This document shows positions 26,507 through 34,725 of a stretch of 64,000 bases of DNA, in pieces; position 1 is the stretch's first letter, and each line of letters opens with the position of its first letter. This stretch comes from Kribbella pittospori. GTDB lineage: Bacteria; Actinomycetota; Actinomycetes; Propionibacteriales; Kribbellaceae. A model generated the notes under the pieces. It worked only from the letters and a program-made list of their open reading frames with translations. It had not been told where the DNA came from and did not search any database. The stretch spans positions 434,001-498,000 of the forward strand of contig NZ_SJKB01000005.1 of assembly GCF_004331465.1 (NCBI RefSeq), read 5' to 3'. A program made the position numbers and the translations under genes.

Positions 26507-27252
26507 TTGCAGCACTGGGAAACCACGGTCCACGGCGCGTGGTCGGTGTGGGTGTAGTGGAACATCGCTTCCTTCGCCTCGGTGTAGGCGCCCCACTTGT
26601 CCAGCGACGCAAGGTCGGTCGGCGACAGCTTCCACTGCCGGACCGGGTCGATCTGGCGGATCGTGAACCGGGTCTGCTGCTCGGCCTGCGACACCGAGAA
26701 CCACAGCTTCACCAGCAGGATGCCCGAGCGGACCAGCATCCGCTCGAACTCCGGCGCCTGCCGCATGAACTCCTCGTACTCGTCCTGCGCGCAGAACCCC
26801 ATCACCCGCTCGACGCAGGCGCGGTTGTACCAGGACCGGTCGAACAGCACCATCTCGCCGGCCGACGGCAGATGCTCGGCGTACCGCTGGAAGTACCACT
26901 GGGTCTGCTCGCGCTCGGTCGGCTTCTCCAGCGCCACGATCCGCGCACCGCGCGGGTTCAGGTGCTCCATGAACCGCTTGATCGTGCCGCCCTTGCCGGC
27001 CGCGTCGCGTCCCTCGAACACGATCACCAGCCGCTGCTGCGAGCGCTTCACCCAGTACTGCAGCTTGAGCAACTCGATCTGCAGCAGCCGCTTGTCCCGG
27101 TCGTAGACCTCCCGCGCGAGCCGTTCGCCGTACGGATAACCCTCGCGCCAGGTGTCGACCGGCGTACCGTCCGCGCGCAACAGCACCGGGTCGTCGTCCT
27201 CCTCGTCGAGGACACGGAAGCCGAGTTCGTTGACCAAGTCAGGGGTGCTCAT
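26470..27252 (-). CDS. ppk2: Polyphosphate kinase 2 with truncated, replaced C-terminus
   Basis: A 260-residue PPK2 that transfers phosphate between polyphosphate and nucleotides. It has Walker A EGRDAAGKGG, Walker B-like LFDRSWYNRACVERVMGF and the lid-type PTEREQTQWYFQRY. Homologues continue after the APWTVV motif with a conserved Lys/Arg-rich helix (SDDKKRAR...). Here the frame reads PWTVVSQCCNP, then residues encoded by the right arm and centre of the inverted repeat, and stops. About 25-30 family residues are missing. The catalytic core is complete, but activity or oligomerisation may be affected. A sequencing frameshift is less likely because the missing segment is not found downstream. 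Confidence 0.85.
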   Translation of the reverse strand: MSTPDLVNELGFRVLDEEDDDPVLLRADGTPVDTWREGYPYGERLAREVYDRDKRLLQIELLKLQYWVKRSQQRLVIVFEGRDAAGKGGTIKRFMEHLNPRGARIVALEKPTEREQTQWYFQRYAEHLPSAGEMVLFDRSWYNRACVERVMGFCAQDEYEEFMRQAPEFERMLVRSGILLVKLWFSVSQAEQQTRFTIRQIDPVRQWKLSPTDLASLDKWGAYTEAKEAMFHYTHTDHAPWTVVSQCCNPSDGLTHETVG

Positions 27253-27367
27253 GGGCCCCAAGACTCAACTGCGTCGGTGACATCGAGGTGAACGGCCGCA
27301 GCGAAACTCCGGTGAAGGCCAGACCGAGGATCGGGTAACGTGTCGGCGACTACGAACTGGGGGCCTT

Positions 27368-28186
27368 GTGCAAACGTGGACCGAAGACGGCGAAGAGATC
27401 CCACTGACCGGCGGTGACGTGACCGAGGGACTCGTCCGCGTCGGCGACACCGTACGGCGTCCGCCCGGTGAGCGGACCGAAATGGTCCGGGACCTGCTGC
27501 GGCACCTGGAGTCAGTCGGGTTCGACGGTGCCCCGCGCTTCCTCGGGGTCGACTCCGCCGGCCGCGAGGTGCTCAGCTACATCGACGGCGAGGTTGCCGG
27601 GCGACCGCAGCCCGCCTGGATGGCGGACGAGGAGCGGATGACCTCGGTCGCTCGACTGGTCCGCGCGTACCACGACGCGGTCGAGGGATTCGGGATCCCC
27701 ACCGACCTGCCGCCGCCGATCGAGCCGCCCGGTCTGCCCGAACTGGACGATCCGCTGGAGCTCGTCGGGCATCAGGACATCACTCCGGACAACGTCGTGT
27801 TCCGCGACGGCCGTGCGTACGCACTGATCGACTTCGACTTCGCCAGGCCGACGAGCAAGGCGCGCGAACTGGTCAACCTGATGCTCTGGTGGGCGCCGTT
27901 CGGCGACGACGCCGACCTCGATCCCGCGCAGCGTGGACTCGACCGCCCTCGCCGGTGCCGGCTGATCGCCGACGCGTACGGGCTGTCGCTGCCCGACCGT
28001 CATCGCCTGATGGACCTCTCGTCAGCGCTCACCGAGCGGGGCTTTCACACGATGAAGTACCGCGCGGAGACCCTCGGCGGCGGCTGGCAGCGGATGTGGA
28101 GCGAAGGCCTCGGCGACAAGATCAAGGCCCGGCAGGTCTGGCACGACAAGAACGCCGCAGCGATCACCGCCGCCCTGCTCAGCTAG
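27368..28186 (+). CDS. Aminoglycoside phosphotransferase-like kinase
   Basis: A 272-residue APH-fold protein from a GTG start. The kinase catalytic loop is GHQDITPDNVVF (His, Asp, Asn in HxDxxxxN) and the metal-binding DFD motif is in LIDFDFARP. Members phosphorylate small molecules such as aminoglycosides, choline or sugars. No substrate can be inferred from its neighbours. It ends within a terminator-like hairpin shared with the convergent MFS gene. Confidence 0.8.
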   Translation: MQTWTEDGEEIPLTGGDVTEGLVRVGDTVRRPPGERTEMVRDLLRHLESVGFDGAPRFLGVDSAGREVLSYIDGEVAGRPQPAWMADEERMTSVARLVRAYHDAVEGFGIPTDLPPPIEPPGLPELDDPLELVGHQDITPDNVVFRDGRAYALIDFDFARPTSKARELVNLMLWWAPFGDDADLDPAQRGLDRPRRCRLIADAYGLSLPDRHRLMDLSSALTERGFHTMKYRAETLGGGWQRMWSEGLGDKIKARQVWHDKNAAAITAALLS

Positions 28187-28199
28187 CGCAGGACGGCGG
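28167..28199. terminator. Hairpin between convergent phosphotransferase and MFS genes
   Basis: Stem CCGCCG-C-CCTGC pairs with GCAGG-A-CGGCGG (one C/A mismatch) around a 9-nt loop that contains the stop codon of the phosphotransferase gene. Confidence 0.5.
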
Positions 28200-28211
28200 C
28201 GGCTCTCATCG

Positions 28212-29714
28212 TCAGTGGATGACTACCTGCGCTTCGTCGACGACGTCGCCCTCGGGGTCGGTCGACTTCTTGTCACGGAGCAGGACGAAGGCGAGCACCG
28301 CGGACCCGAGAACGGCGATCGCGCTGACGACGAAGGTCCCGGACATCGCGTGGGCGAACGTCGTCTTGGCGACTCGGGCCAGGGCGTTGTCACCTGTGCT
28401 CGCGGCAACGGCCAGTGCCTCACCGATCGAGCCACGCGCCTGGGCCGGCGCGGACTCGGGCATCTTCGCGGTGAAGTTGTGGGCCAGTGCACTGCCCAGG
28501 ATCGCGATCCCGAGAGCCGCACCCGCCTGCTGCACGGTGTCGTTCAGCGCTGAGCCGACACCAGCGTGCTCGTGCGGCACGGCACCCATCAGCGCGGCGG
28601 TCGCAGCCGGCTGCGCCAATCCGGCACCGACGCCGAACACCAACAGCGCGACGGTCACCATCCCGAAGCCGTCATCGGCGGACAGCGTCGACATGACCCA
28701 GAACCCGACAGCCAATCCGATCAGTCCGACCACCGTCATCGGCCGGTTGCCGATCTTCTGGCCGAGCGTGGCACCGACCCCGTTGACGACGATCACGCCG
28801 ACCGCCATCGGGATCATCGCCAGGCCGGCCTTGGTCGGCGAGAACCCGAGCACGAACTGCATGTACTGCGTCAGCGCCAGAATCAACCCACCGTTGGCAA
28901 CCTGAAGCAGCACCAGCGACAGGCTGCCGCCACTGAAGTTGCGGCTCCGGAACAGCTCGAGCGGGACCATCGGGACCGGCGTACGCAGCTCCCAGGCGAC
29001 GAAGGCGGTGAGGCTGACGAGGGCGATCGCGAGCATCGGCCAGGACACGCCATGCTCGGGCAGTTCGATGATCACCCAGACCAGCAAGACCAGACCCACC
29101 ATGGACAGCAGCGCTCCGAGCGGGTCGGGCTTGCGCCACGGGCTCTTCGACTCCGGCATCAGGACCACCGCGGCCGCAATCGCCAGTACGACGACAGGCA
29201 CGTTGATCAGGAAGACCGAACCCCACCAGAACTTGGCGATCAGTGCACCGCCCAGCACCGGTCCACCGATCAGACCGACCATCAGGACCGAGCTCCAGAT
29301 CGACATCGCCTTACGGCGTTCGTCATCGGAGAAGACCGTGATCAGCACCGACAGCGTGCTCGGCATCACGATCGCGCCGCCGATCCCCATCAGGACGCGA
29401 CCGGTGATCAGCATCTCCGGACTTCCGGCGTACGTCGCGACCAGGGATGCAGCCCCGAAGATCGCGAGGCCGGTGATCATCACCTTCTTCCGGCCGTACC
29501 GGTCGGACAGGCTGCCGGCGGTGAGCAGCAGGCCGGCGAAGACCAGGATGTAGCTGGCCACGATACACTGGATCTCCTGGGCGGTCGCCCCCAGGTCCTC
29601 GGTCAGCACCGGGATGGCCACGTTGAGCACACCGTTGTCCAGCACCAGGACGAGTGTGCTCAGGCAGAGCACGATCAGAATCAGCCACCGACGCGGATGA
29701 CGAGCGGTCATCAC
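28212..29714 (-). CDS. DHA2-family MFS drug exporter (EmrB/QacA type)
   Basis: A 500-residue, probably 14-helix proton antiporter. It has motif A SLSDRYGRKKVM, a first helix LCLSTLVLVLDNGVLNVAIP and motif C-like GLIGGPVLGGALI. GAGGAGG precedes the start. It is divergent from a TetR gene with a 22-bp palindrome between them. The normal logic for such pairs is drug-induced derepression of export. The substrate is unknown. Confidence 0.9.
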   Translation of the reverse strand: MMTARHPRRWLILIVLCLSTLVLVLDNGVLNVAIPVLTEDLGATAQEIQCIVASYILVFAGLLLTAGSLSDRYGRKKVMITGLAIFGAASLVATYAGSPEMLITGRVLMGIGGAIVMPSTLSVLITVFSDDERRKAMSIWSSVLMVGLIGGPVLGGALIAKFWWGSVFLINVPVVVLAIAAAVVLMPESKSPWRKPDPLGALLSMVGLVLLVWVIIELPEHGVSWPMLAIALVSLTAFVAWELRTPVPMVPLELFRSRNFSGGSLSLVLLQVANGGLILALTQYMQFVLGFSPTKAGLAMIPMAVGVIVVNGVGATLGQKIGNRPMTVVGLIGLAVGFWVMSTLSADDGFGMVTVALLVFGVGAGLAQPAATAALMGAVPHEHAGVGSALNDTVQQAGAALGIAILGSALAHNFTAKMPESAPAQARGSIGEALAVAASTGDNALARVAKTTFAHAMSGTFVVSAIAVLGSAVLAFVLLRDKKSTDPEGDVVDEAQVVIH

Positions 29715-29760
29715 GCACCTCCTCGGGTCTTAATTGAACGGCGTGCAGTTCGCCTGAACA

Positions 29761-29782
29761 GTGTGCAATGCAAATTGCACAC
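29761..29782. promoter_or_regulatory. TetR-type operator palindrome
   Basis: Arms GTGTGCAA and TTGCACAC around a 6-nt centre lie midway between the divergent MFS and TetR genes. An outer CCTGAAC (29753-29759) / GTTCAGG (29802-29808) pair surrounds it. Confidence 0.65.
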
Positions 29783-29845
29783 CGGTCAACTCCTGCACAT
29801 CGTTCAGGTACTCGGCTACAGTGGAGGCCGACGAGGAGGATGAGG

Positions 29846-30577
29846 ATGGCGACCGAGGAATACACGTCCGTCTGGAACCGGCCGAAGCGCGGCCGGCGGC
29901 GCGAGCAGCCCGCGCTCACCCAGGACCAGATCGTCGCGGAGGCGATCAAGCTCCTGGACGCCGACGGCCTGGAGGCGCTCACCATGCGCAAGCTCGGCGC
30001 CGCCCTCGGCGCGGTCGCCACCGCGGTCTACTGGCACGTCGCGAACAAGGAGGAGCTGCTCGAGCTTGTCGTCGACGAGGTGCACGGCGAGATCGAGGTC
30101 CCCGACGTGGCCGACGCATCGCAGTGGCGCGACGCGGCCGAAGCCTCCGCGCGCAGCCTGCGGTCGATGATCGTGCGCCACCCGTGGGTCGCGCCGACGC
30201 TGGCCGATGTCGGGATGAACTACCTCGGTCCGAACCTGATGCGCGTCTCGGACGAGATGCTCGGCATCTACCTGACTGCCGGATTCGAACTGCTCGAGGC
30301 GGACCAGGCCTCCAAGACCGTGCTCGGCTATGTCATCGGGATCGCCTCGGTCGAGGCGGCGACCATCAGCAAACTGCACCGCAGTGGCAAGGAGATGGCC
30401 GAATGGCAGGCGGCAGTGTGGCCGGCGGCCGTGCAAGCGGCCGAGCCGTACTCGCGGATGCGCGCCCTGTACGCAGCGTATGGCGGCGCCGACCTCCAAG
30501 CCGGCGCCGAAGACGGCTTCAGCTACGGCCTCGACCGCATCCTCGACGGTCTCGAGGCACGGTTGGGCCGTAGCTGA
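29846..30577 (+). CDS. TetR/AcrR family repressor of the DHA2 exporter
   Basis: A 243-residue regulator. The helix-turn-helix is LDADGLEALTMRKLGAALG...VYWHVANKEELL, and the long ligand-binding C-terminal domain resembles TetR_C. The ATG at 29846 has GAGGAGG 6 nt upstream. An ATG at 29840 touches that site and is less likely. It probably represses itself and the divergent exporter through the palindrome at 29761. Confidence 0.88.
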   Translation: MATEEYTSVWNRPKRGRRREQPALTQDQIVAEAIKLLDADGLEALTMRKLGAALGAVATAVYWHVANKEELLELVVDEVHGEIEVPDVADASQWRDAAEASARSLRSMIVRHPWVAPTLADVGMNYLGPNLMRVSDEMLGIYLTAGFELLEADQASKTVLGYVIGIASVEAATISKLHRSGKEMAEWQAAVWPAAVQAAEPYSRMRALYAAYGGADLQAGAEDGFSYGLDRILDGLEARLGRS

Positions 30578-30589
30578 AGCCGGGCCTGC

Positions 30590-31645
30590 TCAGCGGGCGA
30601 TGGCCACCTCGGACCCGTTCCGGGCGGACTCGTAGATGGCGGTCAGGATGCGAGCCATCTCGAGACCTTGCTCCGCCGTGGCGTCGGCCGGGATCTCCCG
30701 GCGGCAGATCTGCAGGAAGTGGTCGATCTGGTTGGCGAATCCGACCGTGAAGTCGAACCCGAGCGAGTCGATCTGCGGCTGGATGTGCACCAGCGTGTCG
30801 TGCCGCTCGGTGATCATCAGCAGCTCGGGCTCGATCTCCGCACCGCCCTTGTCGCCGTGGATCTTCACACTCGTCGAGTTCCGCGCGTGCAGCGAGTACG
30901 ACGTGTCGACGTCGAGAACCGCCCCGTTCTCGAATCGGACCTGCGCGGTCGCGTAGTCCTCGACGTTGTTCACCCGGGTCTCCGACGCGGCCCGGTACCG
31001 GGTCAGGTGCTTGATGTTGTCGCGGGCACCGAGCGGCGAGAAGGTCGCGCCCGACACCGACACCGGGGCGGGCATCCCCATCAGGTACCAGCACAGGTCA
31101 ATGATGTGGACACCCAGGTCGATCAGCGGACCACCGCCCGAGACCGCCACGTCACCGAACCAGCCACCGGGGTTGCCGGCGGCCCGAATGATCGTCGCCC
31201 GCGCGGCGTAGATGTCGCCGAACTCGCCCTCATCCAGGAACCGCTTGGTGACCAGGGCGTTCGGGGCGAAACGGCGCACGTAGCCGATCTGCAGCGCCTG
31301 CCCGGTCTCCTTGGTCGCCTGGACCAGCGCCTCGGCCTCGGCGACGTTGACGGACATCGGCTTCTCGACCAGCACGTCCTTGCCCGCCCGCAGCGCGGCC
31401 TCGGCGAACTTGGCGTGCAGGAAGTTCGGCACGCAGATGCTCACCGCATCGATGTCGGGATCGGACAGGATCTCGTCGACGACATCGGTCGCCTTCGGCA
31501 CGCCGAACTTGTCCGCCTGCGCCTTGGCGCGGGTCCGGTCGATGTCGCACACGGCGACCAGCTCGGCCTGCGGATTCTTCTGGTACGAGATCAGGTGCTG
31601 GGTGGCGATGGAACCCACCCCGATCACAGCAATGCGAGTCGTCAT
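30590..31645 (-). CDS. Gfo/Idh/MocA family oxidoreductase
   Basis: A 351-residue NAD(P)-dependent dehydrogenase with N-terminal VIGVGSIATQHL, then EKPMSVNVAEA and DLGVHIIDLCWYLMG. It is the third gene of an operon after a ROK regulator and a TIM-barrel isomerase, with only 1 nt between stop and start. That trio is typical of polyol, inositol-like or sugar-acid breakdown. The substrate is not readable. It is distinct from the dehydrogenase at 3878. Confidence 0.87.
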   Translation of the reverse strand: MTTRIAVIGVGSIATQHLISYQKNPQAELVAVCDIDRTRAKAQADKFGVPKATDVVDEILSDPDIDAVSICVPNFLHAKFAEAALRAGKDVLVEKPMSVNVAEAEALVQATKETGQALQIGYVRRFAPNALVTKRFLDEGEFGDIYAARATIIRAAGNPGGWFGDVAVSGGGPLIDLGVHIIDLCWYLMGMPAPVSVSGATFSPLGARDNIKHLTRYRAASETRVNNVEDYATAQVRFENGAVLDVDTSYSLHARNSTSVKIHGDKGGAEIEPELLMITERHDTLVHIQPQIDSLGFDFTVGFANQIDHFLQICRREIPADATAEQGLEMARILTAIYESARNGSEVAIAR

Positions 31646-31646
31646 G

Positions 31647-32489
31647 TCAGGCAGCTCCAGCCAGTCTGAGAATGTTGTTGAGCGAGCGCTCGATGGCGTT
31701 CGGAGTCGACTCCAGGCCCTCGAACTCGAGGCTCACATGCAGTTCGGGCCTCGTGCCGACCAGAGCGAGCAGGCTCGTCAGGTCCAGATCTCCGTGCCCC
31801 GCGATCGTGCCGAGCAGGTAGTCGCCGGCCAGCGTCTTCAGCCAGCCATCCCCCGCCGACCGGCGGATGTGGAAGTCCTTCACGCCCACGATGGCCGCGA
31901 TGTCGATCAGTCCGGCGGCGGTCTTGCCGGGCACCTCGCCGACGCAGAGTCCGTTGCCGAGGTCCAGCGTGACCCGGAAGTTCGGGCGATCCACGGCGTG
32001 CACGAGCCGGGCCAGCCGGTCGCTCCCGTTCATGAAGAAGCCGTGGTTCTCGATCGTCGACACGATGCCCAGCTCGGCGGCGTGGTCGGCCACCGCACGG
32101 CAGCCTTCGACGACCTTCTCGAACGTGGTCTCGAACTCCCCCGGGTCCTGCTCACGCCACGACCACGGCGCAACGTCGTGCCGGAAGATCCGAGCGCCGA
32201 ACCGGTGCGCGACATCCAGCTGCCGGCGGAGGCGGTCGATCTCCTTGTCCTCCGCCGTCCGCAGGTCGCCGCTGACCAGATAGTTCACAATCGGTACGCC
32301 GATGTCGCCGGCATGCGCGGCCGCATCACGGACCACACCGTCGTTCTCCAGGTAGTACTCGCCGTCCATGGCGGCGATCTCCAGATGCCCCGCGGGTGAC
32401 GACGCGACCCAATCCAGTACTGCGATCAGGTCCATCTCGCCGCTGGTCATCAGGCTGCGAAAGCAGTACGAGCTGACTCCTAGCTTCAC
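31647..32489 (-). CDS. Sugar phosphate isomerase/epimerase (AP-endonuclease 2-like TIM barrel)
   Basis: A 280-residue TIM-barrel protein. The GTG start at 32489 gives the usual V/M-KLGVSSYCF beginning and follows GGAGAGGA. It also forms a GTGA overlap with the ROK gene. Metal-site candidates are STIENHG, TLDLGNGL and VSLEFEG. Such enzymes epimerise keto-sugars or dehydrate inosose-type compounds. It is probably partner to the dehydrogenase downstream. Confidence 0.83.
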   Translation of the reverse strand: MKLGVSSYCFRSLMTSGEMDLIAVLDWVASSPAGHLEIAAMDGEYYLENDGVVRDAAAHAGDIGVPIVNYLVSGDLRTAEDKEIDRLRRQLDVAHRFGARIFRHDVAPWSWREQDPGEFETTFEKVVEGCRAVADHAAELGIVSTIENHGFFMNGSDRLARLVHAVDRPNFRVTLDLGNGLCVGEVPGKTAAGLIDIAAIVGVKDFHIRRSAGDGWLKTLAGDYLLGTIAGHGDLDLTSLLALVGTRPELHVSLEFEGLESTPNAIERSLNNILRLAGAA

Positions 32490-33646
32490 GTGCTGGTCCT
32501 CTCCAGGTCGTGAGTGATCCGGCGCCACGGGCTGGGGTAGTCGTGAACGCCGTAGATGCGTGTGCTGAACTGGTCGAACGCTGTGCCGACCGCCCCGAGC
32601 ACCACTGCCTCCCGGCCCAGGGCCGAGGCGACGAACGGTGGGCGCTCGGGGAAGAGCAACTCCCTCTCGACCGCGGCCTCGAGGGAACGAAGCAGCGCGG
32701 CACTTTCCTGCGCGGGTCCACCCCGCACGACCACGATCTCGGGATCGACGACCAGCAACACCGTGGCGATGCGTCCGGCGATCTGCGCACAGAAGTCGGC
32801 GATCTCCGCCTGGGCGTCCGCGTCGCCGGCGGCTGCCGCCTTCAGCACGGCCTCACCGGTCGGGTGTGACGTCCAGATCAGCTGTCCCCGGTCCGCGTTG
32901 CGTGTCCAGCGCATGCCGCGCTGCGCTCCGAGCTCGCCGGCCAGACGGTGGCGTCCTTGCCGGATGACTCCGTTCAGGACGATCGACACGGACAACCGAT
33001 GGCCGATCTGGAGATAGACGACATCGGAGTACCCGCGTCCGGCGCCGCCGCGCTGCTCAGCGAGTGCGGCCAGCTTGATGTCGTTGTCGATGGCAACCGG
33101 ACGGCCGAGCTCCTGCGACACGGTCTCCGCAATCGGGAGGCCGACGAGTTCGGGCAGTGCGAGGCTGGCACGCAGGTGACCGTTCGCCTCGACCACACCG
33201 GGGAGAGCCAGTCCGACCGCACGAAGGCGTTCGAGATCGAGAGAGCTCTCGTCCGCCGCGGCGTGAATCGCGCTCCGGATCGACGAGATCTCGGCAGGCC
33301 GTTCCCGCTGAAGCTCCGTGTAGCCCAGCCGGCGGCCGGACAGGTCGCAGATGATGGCTCGCACCCCGCGCGGACCGAGGTCCACTCCGGCGACAAGCCC
33401 CGACTCCCGGACAAACCGAAAGGCACGCGCAGGCCGCCCCGGCCCCACGATCGACGGATCGGTCGGCACGACCAGCCCGGCCTCGACGAGATCGTCGAGG
33501 ACGGCGTGCACCGTCGGTCGCGACAGACCGGTCTCCGCGCTGATGACGCCGACGGTTTGCGCGTCGTCGGCGTCAGCCAGTGCGCGCAGGCAGGCGACCT
33601 GGTTCGCCGATCGCTCCGCCTGGGCGGCTCCTCGTGCAGTGTCCAT
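32486..33646 (-). CDS. ROK family transcriptional regulator
   Basis: A 386-residue regulator. The N-terminal winged helix (VGVISAETGLSRPTVHAVLDDLVEAGLV) is followed by a ROK domain. The usual zinc cluster CxCGxxGC and the GExGH motif are absent (GELGAQRGMRWTRNADRG instead), and the ATP loop reads DLGPRG. It therefore probably acts only as a sugar-sensing repressor and not as a kinase. The ATG at 33646 is preferred over a TTG at 33667. An AT-rich patch at 33655-33700, with TAATAA 13 nt before the ATG, is the likely promoter. Confidence 0.85.
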   Translation of the reverse strand: MDTARGAAQAERSANQVACLRALADADDAQTVGVISAETGLSRPTVHAVLDDLVEAGLVVPTDPSIVGPGRPARAFRFVRESGLVAGVDLGPRGVRAIICDLSGRRLGYTELQRERPAEISSIRSAIHAAADESSLDLERLRAVGLALPGVVEANGHLRASLALPELVGLPIAETVSQELGRPVAIDNDIKLAALAEQRGGAGRGYSDVVYLQIGHRLSVSIVLNGVIRQGRHRLAGELGAQRGMRWTRNADRGQLIWTSHPTGEAVLKAAAAGDADAQAEIADFCAQIAGRIATVLLVVDPEIVVVRGGPAQESAALLRSLEAAVERELLFPERPPFVASALGREAVVLGAVGTAFDQFSTRIYGVHDYPSPWRRITHDLERTST

Positions 33647-33735
33647 CGACCTCAACTTATTATGCAACCGGCTTTATTAAAGACCGTATCAGAATCAGTC
33701 AGGACGTGGCAACCAACCGTTGCTCAAGGCAACGG

Positions 33736-34413
33736 TCAGCGCTGCAGGATGGTCCGCTCGACGACGGTCCAGGCCGTCGTGGTGAGCAGGTAGAGCCCTG
33801 CCGCGAGCGGGAGGAAGGCAGCGCTCAGCAGCGTGCCGAAGGGCAGGATCCGGGCGAGCCGGCGGGACAGGGGCGTCGCGGTCTCGTCGAGTTGGCGAAG
33901 CTGCAGGCGAGCCGAGAACCAGGCCACGACTCCGAGCAGTACGGCGAGTACCAGGAAGGCCGGCGTACCGGTGAGGACCGGCCAGTGCAGGCCGAGTGGT
34001 GCGCCGAGGAGGCTTCCGCTGATCAACTGGTTCGACTCCCCCGCCACCATCGCGCGGGAGAACAGCGTGTACATGAGCCAGAAGAACGGGAACTGCGCGA
34101 GCGTCGGCAGCAGTCCGGCGAAGACCGACGTACCGGACTCTGCCTGCAGCTTGGCGAGCTCACGCTGGAGACGCTCGGGATCACCGCGGTGACGATCGCT
34201 GAGCTTCTTCAGCTGAGGCATCAGTTCGGCGCGGGCACGCAACCCGCGATGCGCCCGCACACTGAGCGGGACCAGACACAGCCGTACGACGAGAGTGCAG
34301 ACGACGATCGCGATCACGGCGGCATAGCTGCCGGCGAGCGGTTCGATGGCGGTGACGAGGGACGTGAGCAAGTGATAGGCACCGGCGACCGGTGCCTCCA
34401 GGAAGGAAGGCAC
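33736..34413 (-). CDS. YidC/Oxa1/Alb3-family membrane insertase (short paralogue)
   Basis: A 225-residue insertase with five hydrophobic segments. It has the conserved positively charged groove region (VVRLCLVPLSVRAHRG), a cytoplasmic coiled-coil hairpin (MPQLKKLSDRHRGDPERLQRELAKLQAE) and LPTLAQFPFFWLMYTLFSRA. It is shorter than the main YidC and lacks a large periplasmic domain. It follows rpoD and a DUF6412-like gene on the same strand. This is probably an accessory paralogue, because main yidC genes usually lie near the origin with rnpA. Confidence 0.85.
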   Translation of the reverse strand: MPSFLEAPVAGAYHLLTSLVTAIEPLAGSYAAVIAIVVCTLVVRLCLVPLSVRAHRGLRARAELMPQLKKLSDRHRGDPERLQRELAKLQAESGTSVFAGLLPTLAQFPFFWLMYTLFSRAMVAGESNQLISGSLLGAPLGLHWPVLTGTPAFLVLAVLLGVVAWFSARLQLRQLDETATPLSRRLARILPFGTLLSAAFLPLAAGLYLLTTTAWTVVERTILQR

Positions 34414-34458
34414 AGCAGAACTCCACGAGTGAGAAGGAACGGGTAGCGAGGAAGTCCG

Positions 34459-34725
34459 CTACCGTCCCGGTGCTCGTGGGCGTGGCCGGCCGGCCGCGTC
34501 GGGATCGCGAAGAGACAGATAAGCAGTACGCCGGGCGTTGGCCCGGGTGGCGCTGACGCGCGCCGGCAGCGGCGAGGCGACCGTGCCCCGCGCCGACGAG
34601 CGCGCCACCACCAGCAGAGCGAACAGCAAGGCCGCCGCCGTGAAGACGGCGGCGGCCAGAGTTGCCGTGTCGAGGACAGGCATCACCAGCGCGAGTACGC
34701 CGGCGAGTGCCTGACCCATCGTCAT
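34459..34725 (-). CDS. DUF6412-like small membrane protein
   Basis: An 88-residue protein. One or two hydrophobic stretches (GVLALVMPVLDTATLAAAVF, AALLFALLVVA) are followed by an Arg/Pro-rich cytoplasmic tail. It overlaps the rpoD stop by TGATG, so it is translationally coupled to the primary sigma factor. It is followed by the YidC-like gene. The coupling suggests a conserved job in membrane protein insertion, but no function is known to me. Confidence 0.65.
   Translation of the reverse strand: MTMGQALAGVLALVMPVLDTATLAAAVFTAAALLFALLVVARSSARGTVASPLPARVSATRANARRTAYLSLRDPDAAGRPRPRAPGR

Noticed and set aside
33655..33700. AT-rich stretch before the ROK gene as a palindromic ROK operator
   Set aside because: Symmetry is limited to short TTA/TAA ends; more simply read as a promoter -10 region.
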